A stretch of 46,130 nt of DNA from a virus. Location of the stretch: positions 1 through 46,130 of the IMG/VR virus record IMGVR_UViG_3300033144_004391. One strand, given 5' to 3'. Positions 1 to 7,726 of this stretch are shown piece by piece. A program made the translations under genes and the position numbers. The notes under the pieces were generated by a model. That model was given only the letters and a program-made list of their open reading frames with translations. It was not told where the DNA came from and did no database searches. The number at the start of each line of letters is the position of its first letter. Within the stretch, counting starts at the first letter, position 1.

Positions 1-667
1 TGCCACTCTTATCGGTGCAAGACCCCCAATCACCACCATACTTGCACTTCCGGCCTTTCTTCTTGCCAGCGGCTTTAGCTTTACCCCCGCCACCTCCAGA
101 ACCTCCACCACCAGTCGCTTTCGCAACTTTCGCGATAAGTTTATCAGCAAAGCCGCCCTTCCCTGCTTTAACCCTCGCGAGTGCTTCCTTCGTTTTCTTT
201 GCGTTCTTCGCGTCCTTTGCCTTCATGTAATCCTTGACCTTCTTTTTGAGCCAGGAACGAATGCCCTCGTCTATCACAGGCAGCAATGCCTCGACCAGTT
301 CGTCTTCGTCCATTTGGCTAATATCGAAGCCGGACTCAACTAACCTGGAGAGAGCGGCGTCGATAGCAGATTCCTCCACGGTATTCTCAAACCTTGCGAT
401 CTTTAAGAAACGATCTAATGATTCGGACATGACTGCATCCTTTTGTATGTCTGTAATTTCAACGTCTTCGTTAAACCTATAACGTTTAATAATATTACAG
501 ATCTTCAATAGTTCTCTTTTTGTGAACGTGTCGGTACGCATACCACGCACTACAAGCCAATATGACTGTGGCCCATGAGGATATTCAGTCGTCGGCTCGA
601 TATGAATAATATCGGCAGAAGTCCCTATACTCCCCATTGCTTCGTTAAACCGCTCTACTGGTGACAC
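1..667 (-). CDS. Unknown protein with Gly-rich linker and basic tail (3' end outside window)
   Basis: I do not recognise this protein. I place the start at a GTG (667) preceded by AGGGAG at 675-680, seven bases upstream; the frame stays open to the window edge, so 222 residues are visible and the C-terminus is missing. Residues 1-80 look globular. Residues 80-150 are acidic and helical (SQMDEDELVEALLP), and residues 155-190 are Lys/Ala-rich. A GGGGSGGGGK linker then leads into a basic Cys-containing tail (KKKGRKCKYGGDWGSC). A shorter ATG start at 430 is in frame and also has an AAGGA site. The gene lies just downstream of putative virion proteins, so a structural or head-associated role is possible but unproven. 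Confidence 0.7.
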   Translation of the reverse strand, partial: MSPVERFNEAMGSIGTSADIIHIEPTTEYPHGPQSYWLVVRGMRTDTFTKRELLKICNIIKRYRFNEDVEITDIQKDAVMSESLDRFLKIARFENTVEESAIDAALSRLVESGFDISQMDEDELVEALLPVIDEGIRSWLKKKVKDYMKAKDAKNAKKTKEALARVKAGKGGFADKLIAKVAKATGGGGSGGGGGKAKAAGKKKGRKCKYGGDWGSCTDKSG

Positions 668-678
668 AACTAAACTCC

Positions 679-1086
679 CTAAGTATTAATGGGTGTACTG
701 GCAGGCTGGCGAATATTGGTATCAAACCTCGAAGGCGAAGCAACATCAAGCTCCATAGTGCCAGCGGTTATTGTCAACATAGTGACCCGATTTTGAAAAG
801 TCGCGGGCGCAAGGGGATGACCACCACCACCGCGCAAAACAAACTTACTTTGCGCACCGCCAACAAGACTCACCGTTGTCGTAGCAATAGGAGTATCAGC
901 AATATCTGGTGCCGCGTTGGTACCGTTCTGATCATCGACAACATTAAAAGCGTCAATCCTAACGGTCACGCCTTCTCTTTGGGCGTTAAAGAGACAGTAA
1001 GCGTTCGGCTCATAGAAGTGCATTGCTATCACAACCACGTCTGTCCGATTAAGGAACGGATAATTATTTCTTATAACGCTAGACAT
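679..1086 (-). CDS. Putative virion structural protein, possible paralogue of the 1706-2038 product
   Basis: The product has 135 residues, is rich in Thr, Val and Ala, lacks charged clusters, and looks beta-rich as small head or tail decoration proteins do. Its start (MSSVIRNNYPFLNRT) and end (TITAGTMELDVAS) resemble the start and end of the 110-residue product at 1706-2038 (MSLRINSLPLLRT and TSGQIAVDVVCNS), which suggests an old duplication flanking the gene at 1079-1702. Its first 8 bases overlap the end of that gene, so the three are probably co-translated. No catalytic motif is visible. The structural role is inferred from context. Confidence 0.7.
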   Translation of the reverse strand: MSSVIRNNYPFLNRTDVVVIAMHFYEPNAYCLFNAQREGVTVRIDAFNVVDDQNGTNAAPDIADTPIATTTVSLVGGAQSKFVLRGGGGHPLAPATFQNRVTMLTITAGTMELDVASPSRFDTNIRQPASTPINT

Positions 1087-1702
1087 AACGCATCTCTTTT
1101 CTTAGATCCTGCTCAATTCTTGGTACATACGAAGGACCAGACCGCTTATCAAATAACAGTTTACCCCATTCGGTGTTCGTTGACGCTTTATCAAATTCAG
1201 GAAAAACACTCCGGCGCAAAGCGTCGAGCTTCAAACTACCTGTAATACCGTATGCGCCACCACTATACTTACGCTCAACAACAGGTTTTTCATGCCCTCG
1301 AATATAGGCGTCAAGAGTAGGGATAAGAACCGTCCAGACAAGACGGGATTTCTTGGTGAGGAACCATGTTGGGCCAAGGCGTGGGTCGTTAGCTATAACA
1401 TCGTCCCTTGTAAACCCTGGTATAGAAAATCTAAAGTCAGCTATCCCAAAAGCCATCCTGGTTCCAGGCTTTGTAAATCGCGCTTCTTTGAGTTGAAGTC
1501 CAAATCGACGAATATTTGCTTTGAGAGTATCCTTGATGGCAAAGTATGAAGCTACAGGGAATTGAAATTTGCCCGCGAGCATATCATTTAACACAGTCTC
1601 CTTAACAACTTCCCATTCTTCGGGTGGCTGATCGAAGATAGTGTAGTTCTCTTTGAGCGCCCATAAAGGACTATGCGTTAAACCTAAACGGTTTCTTTCC
1701 AT
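1079..1702 (-). CDS. Unknown protein in the virion gene cluster
   Basis: The product has 207 residues and I do not recognise it. It is soluble, with no signal peptide or membrane segment, and has many aromatic and Pro residues (WALKENYTIFDQPPEEWEVV, FRFSIPGF, GPTWFLTKKSRLVW). This composition is common in head-completion, neck or tail-assembly proteins. The ATG at 1702 follows AAGGGTGACTA, and the upstream gene stops 4 bases earlier, so coupling is likely. It lies between two possibly paralogous small proteins. Confidence 0.7.
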   Translation of the reverse strand: MERNRLGLTHSPLWALKENYTIFDQPPEEWEVVKETVLNDMLAGKFQFPVASYFAIKDTLKANIRRFGLQLKEARFTKPGTRMAFGIADFRFSIPGFTRDDVIANDPRLGPTWFLTKKSRLVWTVLIPTLDAYIRGHEKPVVERKYSGGAYGITGSLKLDALRRSVFPEFDKASTNTEWGKLLFDKRSGPSYVPRIEQDLRKEMRYV

Positions 1703-1705
1703 TAG

Positions 1706-2038
1706 TCACCCTTGCAATTGCGTAACAAACGGCGAGTTGCAAACAACATCAACCGCGATCTGTCCACTAGTACAATCAATAAATGTAAAAGGGTCGGTCA
1801 CGTCACCGCTCTCAGGCAATTCAAACCGAACAATCTTGCCGGGGAAGACATTGCCTCCCATGACATTGGTGGTGGTAGAGCGTGTATCGTTCCTGGTTTT
1901 ACCGGAACGGATATTGGCTTGCGCGTTTGTTGTCAGCGCCCGAAGGAATAACATAGCGTCTTGCTCATAATGCCAGAACCTCGCGACAAATGTAGTACCT
2001 GTACGAAGCAGTGGGAGGGAGTTTATACGAAGAGACAT
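1706..2038 (-). CDS. Putative virion structural protein, possible paralogue of the 679-1086 product
   Basis: The product has 110 residues and is beta-rich and Thr-rich, with no catalytic motif. The ATG at 2038 is preceded by GAGG at a 5-base spacing. N- and C-terminal similarity to the product at 679-1086 (RINSLPLLRT versus RNNYPFLNRT; TSGQIAVDV versus TAGTMELDV) suggests common descent. It is probably a capsid- or tail-associated protein judging by composition and neighbourhood; the exact role is unknown. Confidence 0.7.
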   Translation of the reverse strand: MSLRINSLPLLRTGTTFVARFWHYEQDAMLFLRALTTNAQANIRSGKTRNDTRSTTTNVMGGNVFPGKIVRFELPESGDVTDPFTFIDCTSGQIAVDVVCNSPFVTQLQG

Positions 2039-2051
2039 TAGAACCTCACTT

Positions 2052-2627
2052 TTACCTTGGTAAAACCAGTTTACCTAGCTTTTTTAGAGCAGCCATAACA
2101 CGAGCAGGCTTCTTAACATAAATCTTAGACAACGGATTTTTCTTTGATTGCCATGGCTCGCGCAATTCTTCCGCAGAACCTTGCCGACAATTATCCCTCT
2201 CAGTTGGAGTTAATGTATTCTCGGTGTCATCAAGCTGGAACTTTCTCACATCCTTACGGCGAGTATTGTAATAACGCCAAACGTCCTCGGCTTCTCCACT
2301 TACCGTTTCCCTATCAGAAATCAATCCAGCGGCTACCTTGGAAGCGAATTCAATGGCGACATCATAAAGCAACGGCCCCCAACCCTTCACTGCCCCTGAT
2401 AGGTCAACAGTCAACGCACCACCACAATCCCATTCCGGCTCCTCTAAGTAAACAGAACCCCAAATATCGCCCCCGCCCGCTCGTTTACCGTTTCTGTATA
2501 TCTCAACCGCATAACTACCGTTTGAACCCTTAATACCTACAGAATATCCGTCAGGCAAGTCTTTCGGCCCTTTCGCAGCTTCCAACAACAGTAGAAGAGC
2601 GCGTTCCATCCCCAAATTAGTTGTCAT
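2052..2627 (-). CDS. Putative internal head protein with LxE|A leader
   Basis: The product has 191 residues. Residues 7-19 read MERALLLLLEAAK, a hydrophobic leader ending in L-L-E|A. This matches the (L/I)-x-E|(A/G/S) site cut by T4-type prohead proteases and resembles the capsid-targeting leaders of T4 internal proteins. The same leader, identical over 40 bp of DNA, starts the next gene upstream (2646-3290). The body is acidic at first (VYLEEPEWDCGG, VDLSGAVKGWGPLLYDVAIEF) and basic at the end (KKNPLSKIYVKKPARVMAALKKLGKLVLPR), which would suit DNA contact. No enzyme family is recognised. I infer that it is packaged in the head and processed there. Confidence 0.7.
   Translation of the reverse strand: MTTNLGMERALLLLLEAAKGPKDLPDGYSVGIKGSNGSYAVEIYRNGKRAGGGDIWGSVYLEEPEWDCGGALTVDLSGAVKGWGPLLYDVAIEFASKVAAGLISDRETVSGEAEDVWRYYNTRRKDVRKFQLDDTENTLTPTERDNCRQGSAEELREPWQSKKNPLSKIYVKKPARVMAALKKLGKLVLPR
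2571..2610 (-). repeat. 40-bp exact repeat, copy 1 (head-targeting leader)
   Basis: This segment is identical, third codon positions included, to 3252-3291. It encodes MERALLLLLEAAK in the same reading frame in both genes. Downstream of it the two genes are unrelated. Confidence 0.97.
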
Positions 2628-2645
2628 AGTATGCTTCTCACCAAG

Positions 2646-3290
2646 TTATGATCCTCTAACTTTACGAAAGGACGCTACTGTCCTCTTAAACTTTGCAAGT
2701 CCTTCTCTCTCATACCCCCTTCTTCTCCGCGACCTTATTTTTTGAAAATGATCCCGCCGTTGATCGCCAATATGGTCTTTTACTCCTGAAGAAAATTGTG
2801 TGCATGATATTTCCCTAATAATCCGCTCATCGTAGACCGCGATCTCGGTCGAGCCTCCTGGTAACTTTTCGGTCACCCCTGTAATACCCACACGGGCCAA
2901 CATTAGACGAGCAATATTAGGCCCAACTTCATAGACTAACGACTTGATTCCAATGATACCTCCGTAGGCATTATCTGGACCTAAAAGTTCTCTAGTCAAC
3001 TTCTTGATTCGTCCCTTGGGGTCGATTCCGTAATCAAGTACACCACGCATATCGAGGCTAACCTCACACAACCATGCATCTCTTCGCTTCTTCTGAGAGT
3101 ATTTACAATACCGCATCGCAGTATCTCGACAAGTAGAGAAGTAAAACCCTGGTCCTAAAGGTGGCCTCGCGTAACCTTCCCCTTTTCCAAATGACGACGC
3201 ATTAAATTCCACACCTTTAGGTTTTGACCCACAATGATAAGCTCGCATACGTTTCGCAGCTTCCAACAACAGTAGAAGAGCGCGTTCCAT
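2646..3290 (-). CDS. Putative packaged ADP-ribosyltransferase (H-Y-E type) with prohead-protease leader
   Basis: The product has 214 residues. The ATG at 3290 forms TGATG with the upstream stop and has GGAG seven bases upstream. Residues 1-13 are the leader MERALLLLLEAAK; T4-type prohead protease would cut L8-L9-E10|A11. What follows reads like an ADP-ribosyltransferase: Y18-H19-C-G-S22 for the NAD-binding His-Gly-Ser/Thr, P47-G-F-Y-F-S52 followed by a helix for the Tyr motif, and S147-T-E149-I-A-V-Y-D for the catalytic Glu strand. Several phages (T4 Alt is the model) package such an enzyme and inject it to modify host proteins. The tail (SRRRRGYEREGLAKFKR) is very basic. Both the family call and packaging are inference from motifs. 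Confidence 0.62.
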   Translation of the reverse strand: MERALLLLLEAAKRMRAYHCGSKPKGVEFNASSFGKGEGYARPPLGPGFYFSTCRDTAMRYCKYSQKKRRDAWLCEVSLDMRGVLDYGIDPKGRIKKLTRELLGPDNAYGGIIGIKSLVYEVGPNIARLMLARVGITGVTEKLPGGSTEIAVYDERIIREISCTQFSSGVKDHIGDQRRDHFQKIRSRRRRGYEREGLAKFKRTVASFRKVRGS

Positions 3291-3291
3291 C
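3252..3291 (-). repeat. 40-bp exact repeat, copy 2 (head-targeting leader)
   Basis: Identical to 2571-2610. It covers the start codon and the first 13 codons of the ADP-ribosyltransferase-like gene. Confidence 0.97.
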
Positions 3292-3655
3292 AACAGTCTC
3301 CGGCAGCGATCATGTTAATAGTGGTCTCGTTGGCACCAATGGTTACAAAAAGAGCAGTAATACCGCTCTCATTCATAGTGACCATGCCGCCTTTAAGGTT
3401 AAACCCAGCTTCGGTATCAACGTTAAATTTAACGAGAACTTCATAATCAGAGTTAATAAAAATCCTTTTGGCTAACGTAACCCCTCCCAAACTAATCTGA
3501 AAGTTAGCGGCTGTCCCTGCGGGGATTTTTATAGGTTGATGCGTTGTCACACACTCATAGTCTGCTGAGTCGCTGATGACTTGTTTAGCTTCTTGCGATT
3601 TTGTTGTTGATTCGATGCTCTCAAATGAGGCAGATATTTTTACAGTTTTAGCCAT
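3290..3655 (-). CDS. Putative virion structural protein (beta-sandwich-like)
   Basis: The product has 121 residues. It shows alternating hydrophobic strands, SLGGVTLAKRIFINSDYEVLVKFN and ALFVTIGANETTINMIAAG, typical of small beta-sandwich decoration or tail-fibre-related proteins. The ATG at 3655 has GGAG eleven bases upstream inside a promoter-like motif (3664-3679). Its stop overlaps the start of the ADP-ribosyltransferase-like gene by one base (TGATG), so the two are likely made together. The structural call rests on composition and context. Confidence 0.65.
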   Translation of the reverse strand: MAKTVKISASFESIESTTKSQEAKQVISDSADYECVTTHQPIKIPAGTAANFQISLGGVTLAKRIFINSDYEVLVKFNVDTEAGFNLKGGMVTMNESGITALFVTIGANETTINMIAAGDC

Positions 3656-3663
3656 AACTTTTA

Positions 3664-3679
3664 CTCCTATAATTTACCG
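3664..3679 (-). promoter_or_regulatory. Promoter-like motif, CGGTA family
   Basis: The minus strand reads CGGTAAATTATAGGAG just upstream of the gene at 3290-3655 and overlaps the last codons of the gene at 3667. It matches the CGGTA-N8-TAG motif found at several operon heads in this window, though with a shorter spacing to TAG. Confidence 0.45.
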
Positions 3680-4623
3680 ATTGGTGCAGCTCCTATATTA
3701 TCAGATGTAGTGCCGCGAAATTGTTTTGGGGATTTTTCCGGCGCACTTGTCGCCGTGTTATTAGTAATCACGTCGTCAAGCCAATTGTCACCCCATAGGC
3801 TAACTTGCTCCTCTACAGAGTCTCTACCCATGTTTAATATCTTCATCACCTTGGCAACTTTAGCAGGCGGCTTTTTACGCTTTTTAGTTTTTGTTGTTCG
3901 CTTAGGCTTAGTCGTCTCCAAATCCTCGGCGCGTAAGGTATTCAAAGGTAAATCCTGAGTATCGACGGCGACAATAACGTCTTCACCAAGGCGATATATC
4001 ACGCGGTTAGTGAGGCGACCCTCCCCCACCTTTTCGCATGTAGCACCTTCGTATTCCTCTTTAAGTGTCGCCTCAAGAGCCTCTTCGCTTGGCTTCCACG
4101 AATTAACCGACTTGCCTGGGCGATCATGAAAACCTATCACAACCTCAATATAACAAGCTCCTGCGGGCGCTAGGAGAGACAAAACACTCTTTAATACTGA
4201 ACGTGGGTCAACCGCTTCTTCTAAACCTTCGGGCCAAATAATAAGATCCAACCCTTTATGATCTTTAGAATCAGGCCATCTCTCGGCAAACATGATTTTC
4301 TGTTCATCTGTCTTAACGAGAAGAGATAAAACGGAATGTATTGCGTTTTGGAACAGATAGCGAGGCTCATAAACATAAACTTTTGACGCACCGCGTCGTA
4401 TGGCTTCGGCAACGATACCACCATTACCAGGGCAAATGACTCCAACCTTGAGGCCATCTAGTTTTTTGATGCCAAGATCATCCATATATTTAGCGGGGCC
4501 AAAGTTACCTGGGAGGACGACATCTTTATCAAGCGGAACCCTGAATGAAAGTTTATCTCCTGATGTAAATTTAGAGCTTCTTACAAGCTCTTTTGCCCTC
4601 GTCTGGAGAGTTGACACAGCCAT
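3667..4623 (-). CDS. SAM-dependent methyltransferase-like protein
   Basis: The product has 318 residues. Residues 58-85 form a Rossmann-type SAM-binding start: LKVGVICPGNGGIVAEAIRR, then VYVYEP, where the acidic Glu would bind the SAM ribose. A strand with DLIIWPEG and a later APAGACYIEVV strand fit the central sheet of class I methyltransferases, though the DPPY-type catalytic motif of DNA amino-methylases is absent. The last third is low-complexity and very basic (TTKPKRTTKTKKRKKPP), then polar, suggesting nucleic acid binding. The substrate is unknown. It sits between terminase and virion genes, so a late function is likely. Confidence 0.6.
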   Translation of the reverse strand: MAVSTLQTRAKELVRSSKFTSGDKLSFRVPLDKDVVLPGNFGPAKYMDDLGIKKLDGLKVGVICPGNGGIVAEAIRRGASKVYVYEPRYLFQNAIHSVLSLLVKTDEQKIMFAERWPDSKDHKGLDLIIWPEGLEEAVDPRSVLKSVLSLLAPAGACYIEVVIGFHDRPGKSVNSWKPSEEALEATLKEEYEGATCEKVGEGRLTNRVIYRLGEDVIVAVDTQDLPLNTLRAEDLETTKPKRTTKTKKRKKPPAKVAKVMKILNMGRDSVEEQVSLWGDNWLDDVITNNTATSAPEKSPKQFRGTTSDNIGAAPIGKL

Positions 4624-4628
4624 CTTTA

Positions 4629-4859
4629 TTATTCCTTAGCTTCAAGAGGTGTTCTCAATAGATTAATTTTCGATTCGGTTAATGTTATATCAAGCTTTCT
4701 AAAGTCACTGGCATAAACCTCGTTAGTGAAATAAAACTTTCTACAACCTTCGCACTTCCTCTTCCTCCTCTTGCTATGACAATTAGAGATTTTAGATTCA
4801 AACTTAGGCCAAGTACGAATAACTTTACTTCCATCAAATTGACAAAATGGGCATATCAT
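4629..4859 (-). CDS. Small zinc-ribbon protein
   Basis: The product has 76 residues. Its N-terminal half is a zinc ribbon of the NrdR/Ogr type: C3-P-F-C6 at the start and C35-E-G-C38-R-K-F-Y-F further on, separated by a Lys/Arg-rich stretch (KRRKRK). Such ribbons bind DNA or RNA polymerase; Ogr/Delta proteins activate late phage promoters. No NrdR ATP cone follows. The gene overlaps the next gene upstream by 4 bases (4856-4859). A transcriptional role is plausible but not shown. Confidence 0.6.
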   Translation of the reverse strand: MICPFCQFDGSKVIRTWPKFESKISNCHSKRRKRKCEGCRKFYFTNEVYASDFRKLDITLTESKINLLRTPLEAKE

Positions 4860-5128
4860 CTTTTTCTTATCCTTGACCCGAAGTAGCTTTTCGGTCTGGG
4901 CAACTTCTTCTTCTTCCCTCCCGGTTTATCTGGTGCAATAACTCTGCGATGCTCAAGGTCACGTTCTCGGCGTCTTTTACGCGACCGCATCAAACTACTC
5001 GCCTGCCCAACCTCACCAGCAACTCTCCGGTTCAATCTGTACATAAGATTACGACGCTGGAAGTGCATTCCCTCCCCCAGCACTAAACGAGCTATAACCC
5101 TTGTTCTCTCAATTAAATTAAGGATCAT
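4856..5128 (-). CDS. Small highly basic protein of unknown function
   Basis: The product has 90 residues, more than a third of them Arg or Lys (RSRKRRRERDLEHRR, GGKKKKLPRPK, SRIRKR). It overlaps the terminase gene stop by 4 bases (ATGA) and the zinc-ribbon gene start by 4 bases, so the three are translated as a coupled set. The charge suggests DNA or RNA binding, perhaps in head assembly or packaging. I do not recognise a family. Confidence 0.6.
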   Translation of the reverse strand: MILNLIERTRVIARLVLGEGMHFQRRNLMYRLNRRVAGEVGQASSLMRSRKRRRERDLEHRRVIAPDKPGGKKKKLPRPKSYFGSRIRKR

Positions 5129-7131
5129 GTCACAATATACCTCGGCAACCCTTTTTCATTATCCTTATTATCTGGCTTCTCGTCCGGCCATAAATAGTTA
5201 CCACCCGTTTGCCATGTGCCTTTAACAACAGGATCATCACTATACCCTTTTGATGGTACATAAACTCGGTGACCTGTGCTTATTTCTGTTAAATACCAAA
5301 TAGTGGCACCCCAAACGTCAGCCAGATCTTTAGACCCTCTCAAGGGATGATCTATTTTACCTTTATCTGTCCTCTCAAGCCTGCGCAATTCCTTACGTAA
5401 CACCTCAGAGTATGGACAGTGAACCCGCCGCTCATAAAGCGAAGCGCGAGCCGTGAGGTATTGCATCGGCTTACGATCCATTGAGATTTCAATAACCTTT
5501 AAGCCATGCTTTTTGAATAGCTGGGCGTTTGGTGGGCGGCTCCACTGGTCCATCGATACTGACCTGATAGGAAGACCATTCTCCTGAAGCGTATAAATCA
5601 AATTACGAACGCACTCATGCTCAATTTCTCCAGCAGACGGTGGAATAATACGCAATACTGCATCGATATGAATAACAGGTGCGTATTCTTCCCCTTCTTT
5701 TCCGGTGCCACTATTACGTCTCACAACCTTAGTCATACCAGCGTCGTGGGCTATACAAAAGCCTGTAGCGTCTTCTTTTACCGACATATCAAGGGCTACA
5801 TGACGCATAGCTCCAGGGCAACAAAGCGGTGCCGGTTCCCCACGCATATTTGTTGACATGAATTTATCCCAATGAATAACTAGATCCTCTTCAGTCGTCC
5901 ATTCAGAAACCCCGAAAATATGGGGCATATCGTGCGCCATCATTTCATCAATAAAAGTCCTATTGGTGATAAACGGGTGAGCAACCTCAACTGAAACGCC
6001 AGCTTTATCTCGAAGTGACCCTATGGGATCGCGCTCAAAATCAGGCAAGAAGTCATTAGGAAAATCAATACCATCTTCGCCGCGAGTCAACTTGGCGTCC
6101 TTATCAATAACACGAGAGCGCCCTGTTTCTGGGTTGAATGCTAAGGTATGCCACTTTTGATCGGCGTATGAATCTGGCGCTACATCCCAAGCGGAATAGT
6201 CGCGCACGAACACCCCAAGAGACTGCATATAGGTTTCTATTTCTCCTTCTGTCTTCGGCGGCTTAGATAAAGACTCCTGCGCAGCCCTGATACGTCTCTC
6301 AGTAAAATCTTCTGCGCCCCGCTTTGATGACACAAGGAACACAAAACCTCTAACCCCGTGTTTAGAAAAGCGAGACTGGATACGGCTAACAAGACCGTTA
6401 TAGATAACCTCGGCTTTATCATATGCCTCGTCATCTGACATCGTAGACATCTTACCCCGGCCCATGAAGTTACCTTCGTCCACCAACCCAGCAATAACAT
6501 CCATACCAAGGATATGAGCGTTGTTGGAGGTGCCGCCGATAATATAAATACCTTTATCTGGAAATCTAACCTCTTCCTTTGTCTCGATAAATTTGCCGCG
6601 AAAGAATGGTGATAAGTTGAGCTTGCCTGCTATCTGACCAAATGCCACCCTGCGAGCAAGCTCTTTTGTCTTTGAAATCGGCGCGATATAAAGAGGCGAG
6701 CCGGGAGATAGTCCAAGAGTTGTCTGCGGATTCTTTAAGCATAAAAGCTCATAGAGAACGCGCATGATACACACTGTCGCGGTAAACGTTTTACCAACGC
6801 CAATCCCGCCTGTAAGAATGTATTCATGATAATCACCATTGAAGAAATCAATGATGTCTTGTTTATGTCTTGGAAATATTGACTTATGAATATCCCCAAC
6901 TAATTCGGGGTCATTAATCCACTGCTCTATTGGTACTGGTTGAATCTCCCATTGATCCGCTGCTATCTCTTGACCAATCGAACTAGAACCAGTTCCAATC
7001 TCTTCTTCGATGATCATCATGGCGCATCTTCGCTCACTCTCAGACAAATCGCCAAGCTCATAACCAATAAGCTTTGCTGCCTCTTCGGGCGTCCTATAAG
7101 AACGAAAATGCCCCTTCTCTTTAATTATCAT
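5125..7131 (-). CDS. Terminase large subunit (DNA packaging ATPase/nuclease)
   Basis: The product has 668 residues, somewhat long for the family. The ATPase domain has Walker A GGIGVGKT (residues 108-115) after YHEYILT, and a Walker B-like VIAGLVDEGNF near residue 215, where Asp-Glu are the catalytic pair. The C-terminal half carries RNase H-like nuclease features: HVALDMSVKEDATGFCIAHD (first acidic residue), SVSMDQWSRPPNAQLFKKHG, and a final Asp in KDLADVWGATIWYL. Together these drive DNA into the procapsid and cut it. The small subunit candidate lies immediately upstream (7151-7726). The ATG at 7131 follows TAGGTAGG. Confidence 0.92.
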   Translation of the reverse strand: MIIKEKGHFRSYRTPEEAAKLIGYELGDLSESERRCAMMIIEEEIGTGSSSIGQEIAADQWEIQPVPIEQWINDPELVGDIHKSIFPRHKQDIIDFFNGDYHEYILTGGIGVGKTFTATVCIMRVLYELLCLKNPQTTLGLSPGSPLYIAPISKTKELARRVAFGQIAGKLNLSPFFRGKFIETKEEVRFPDKGIYIIGGTSNNAHILGMDVIAGLVDEGNFMGRGKMSTMSDDEAYDKAEVIYNGLVSRIQSRFSKHGVRGFVFLVSSKRGAEDFTERRIRAAQESLSKPPKTEGEIETYMQSLGVFVRDYSAWDVAPDSYADQKWHTLAFNPETGRSRVIDKDAKLTRGEDGIDFPNDFLPDFERDPIGSLRDKAGVSVEVAHPFITNRTFIDEMMAHDMPHIFGVSEWTTEEDLVIHWDKFMSTNMRGEPAPLCCPGAMRHVALDMSVKEDATGFCIAHDAGMTKVVRRNSGTGKEGEEYAPVIHIDAVLRIIPPSAGEIEHECVRNLIYTLQENGLPIRSVSMDQWSRPPNAQLFKKHGLKVIEISMDRKPMQYLTARASLYERRVHCPYSEVLRKELRRLERTDKGKIDHPLRGSKDLADVWGATIWYLTEISTGHRVYVPSKGYSDDPVVKGTWQTGGNYLWPDEKPDNKDNEKGLPRYIVT

Positions 7132-7150
7132 GGAACCTACCTAGTGCGCG

Positions 7151-7726
7151 TCACACACCCTCCTTAGCCTCCACGGTAATTGTCTTAGGCACGATTTTAA
7201 GAGCCTTACTAACAGCCGCAAGCACTCGACGCCGTGATTTATCATCATCCAATGTAGATAGTGGGCTATCTTCACCGAAACGCTCAGAGAAAGATATTTT
7301 ATGCTCTGTCCTGATATTTAAGTCCTGACCAGCCTTCGGGAAAACTCCCGTAGTTATAAGAACCTCAGTCAAAGTCTTTGTCGCTTTAATCGCTGTATTA
7401 AGAAAGCCGTTCTTACCCATCTCACTATTAGCGCCCGCATACTCCATAAGCGCGTTCTCGCGGATGTAAAGCAGCGAGTCCATGACATTACCAAGCATGT
7501 CACCAATAGCTTCACGCGACTTAATCATAGACTCGATATGATCTGCGGATTGCTTCTTTATATAAGCAGCATCCGCGTCTATCGTGCGCCGATCCACTTT
7601 GCAAAGATCAGCAATGACAGTATACGGGGTGCCTTGAAAGAGCATCTCGCGCACGAGCGCACGGCGTTTCTCGATAGACTCAAAATCCTTAGCCAGTCTC
7701 ACAGGCTCCATCTTATCGTCAGTCAT
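7151..7726 (-). CDS. Probable terminase small subunit
   Basis: The product has 191 residues. The N-terminal region contains a helix-turn-helix (ALVREMLFQGTPYTVIADL then VDRRTIDADAAYIKK), the usual DNA-recognition part of small terminases, followed by a helical middle (EAIGDMLGNVMDSLLYIRE) suited to ring assembly. It sits directly upstream of the large subunit, the standard gene order. The ATG overlaps the stop of the 796-residue gene as ATGA and has GGAGG five bases upstream. The function is inferred from HTH, size and position. Confidence 0.72.
   Translation of the reverse strand: MTDDKMEPVRLAKDFESIEKRRALVREMLFQGTPYTVIADLCKVDRRTIDADAAYIKKQSADHIESMIKSREAIGDMLGNVMDSLLYIRENALMEYAGANSEMGKNGFLNTAIKATKTLTEVLITTGVFPKAGQDLNIRTEHKISFSERFGEDSPLSTLDDDKSRRRVLAAVSKALKIVPKTITVEAKEGV

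Noticed and set aside
661-1245. 194-codon plus-strand ORF
   Set aside because: Antisense to two overlapping minus-strand genes with good ribosome sites; its protein has random composition. The same holds for the other plus-strand ORFs, such as 26485-26811 and 16057-16620.
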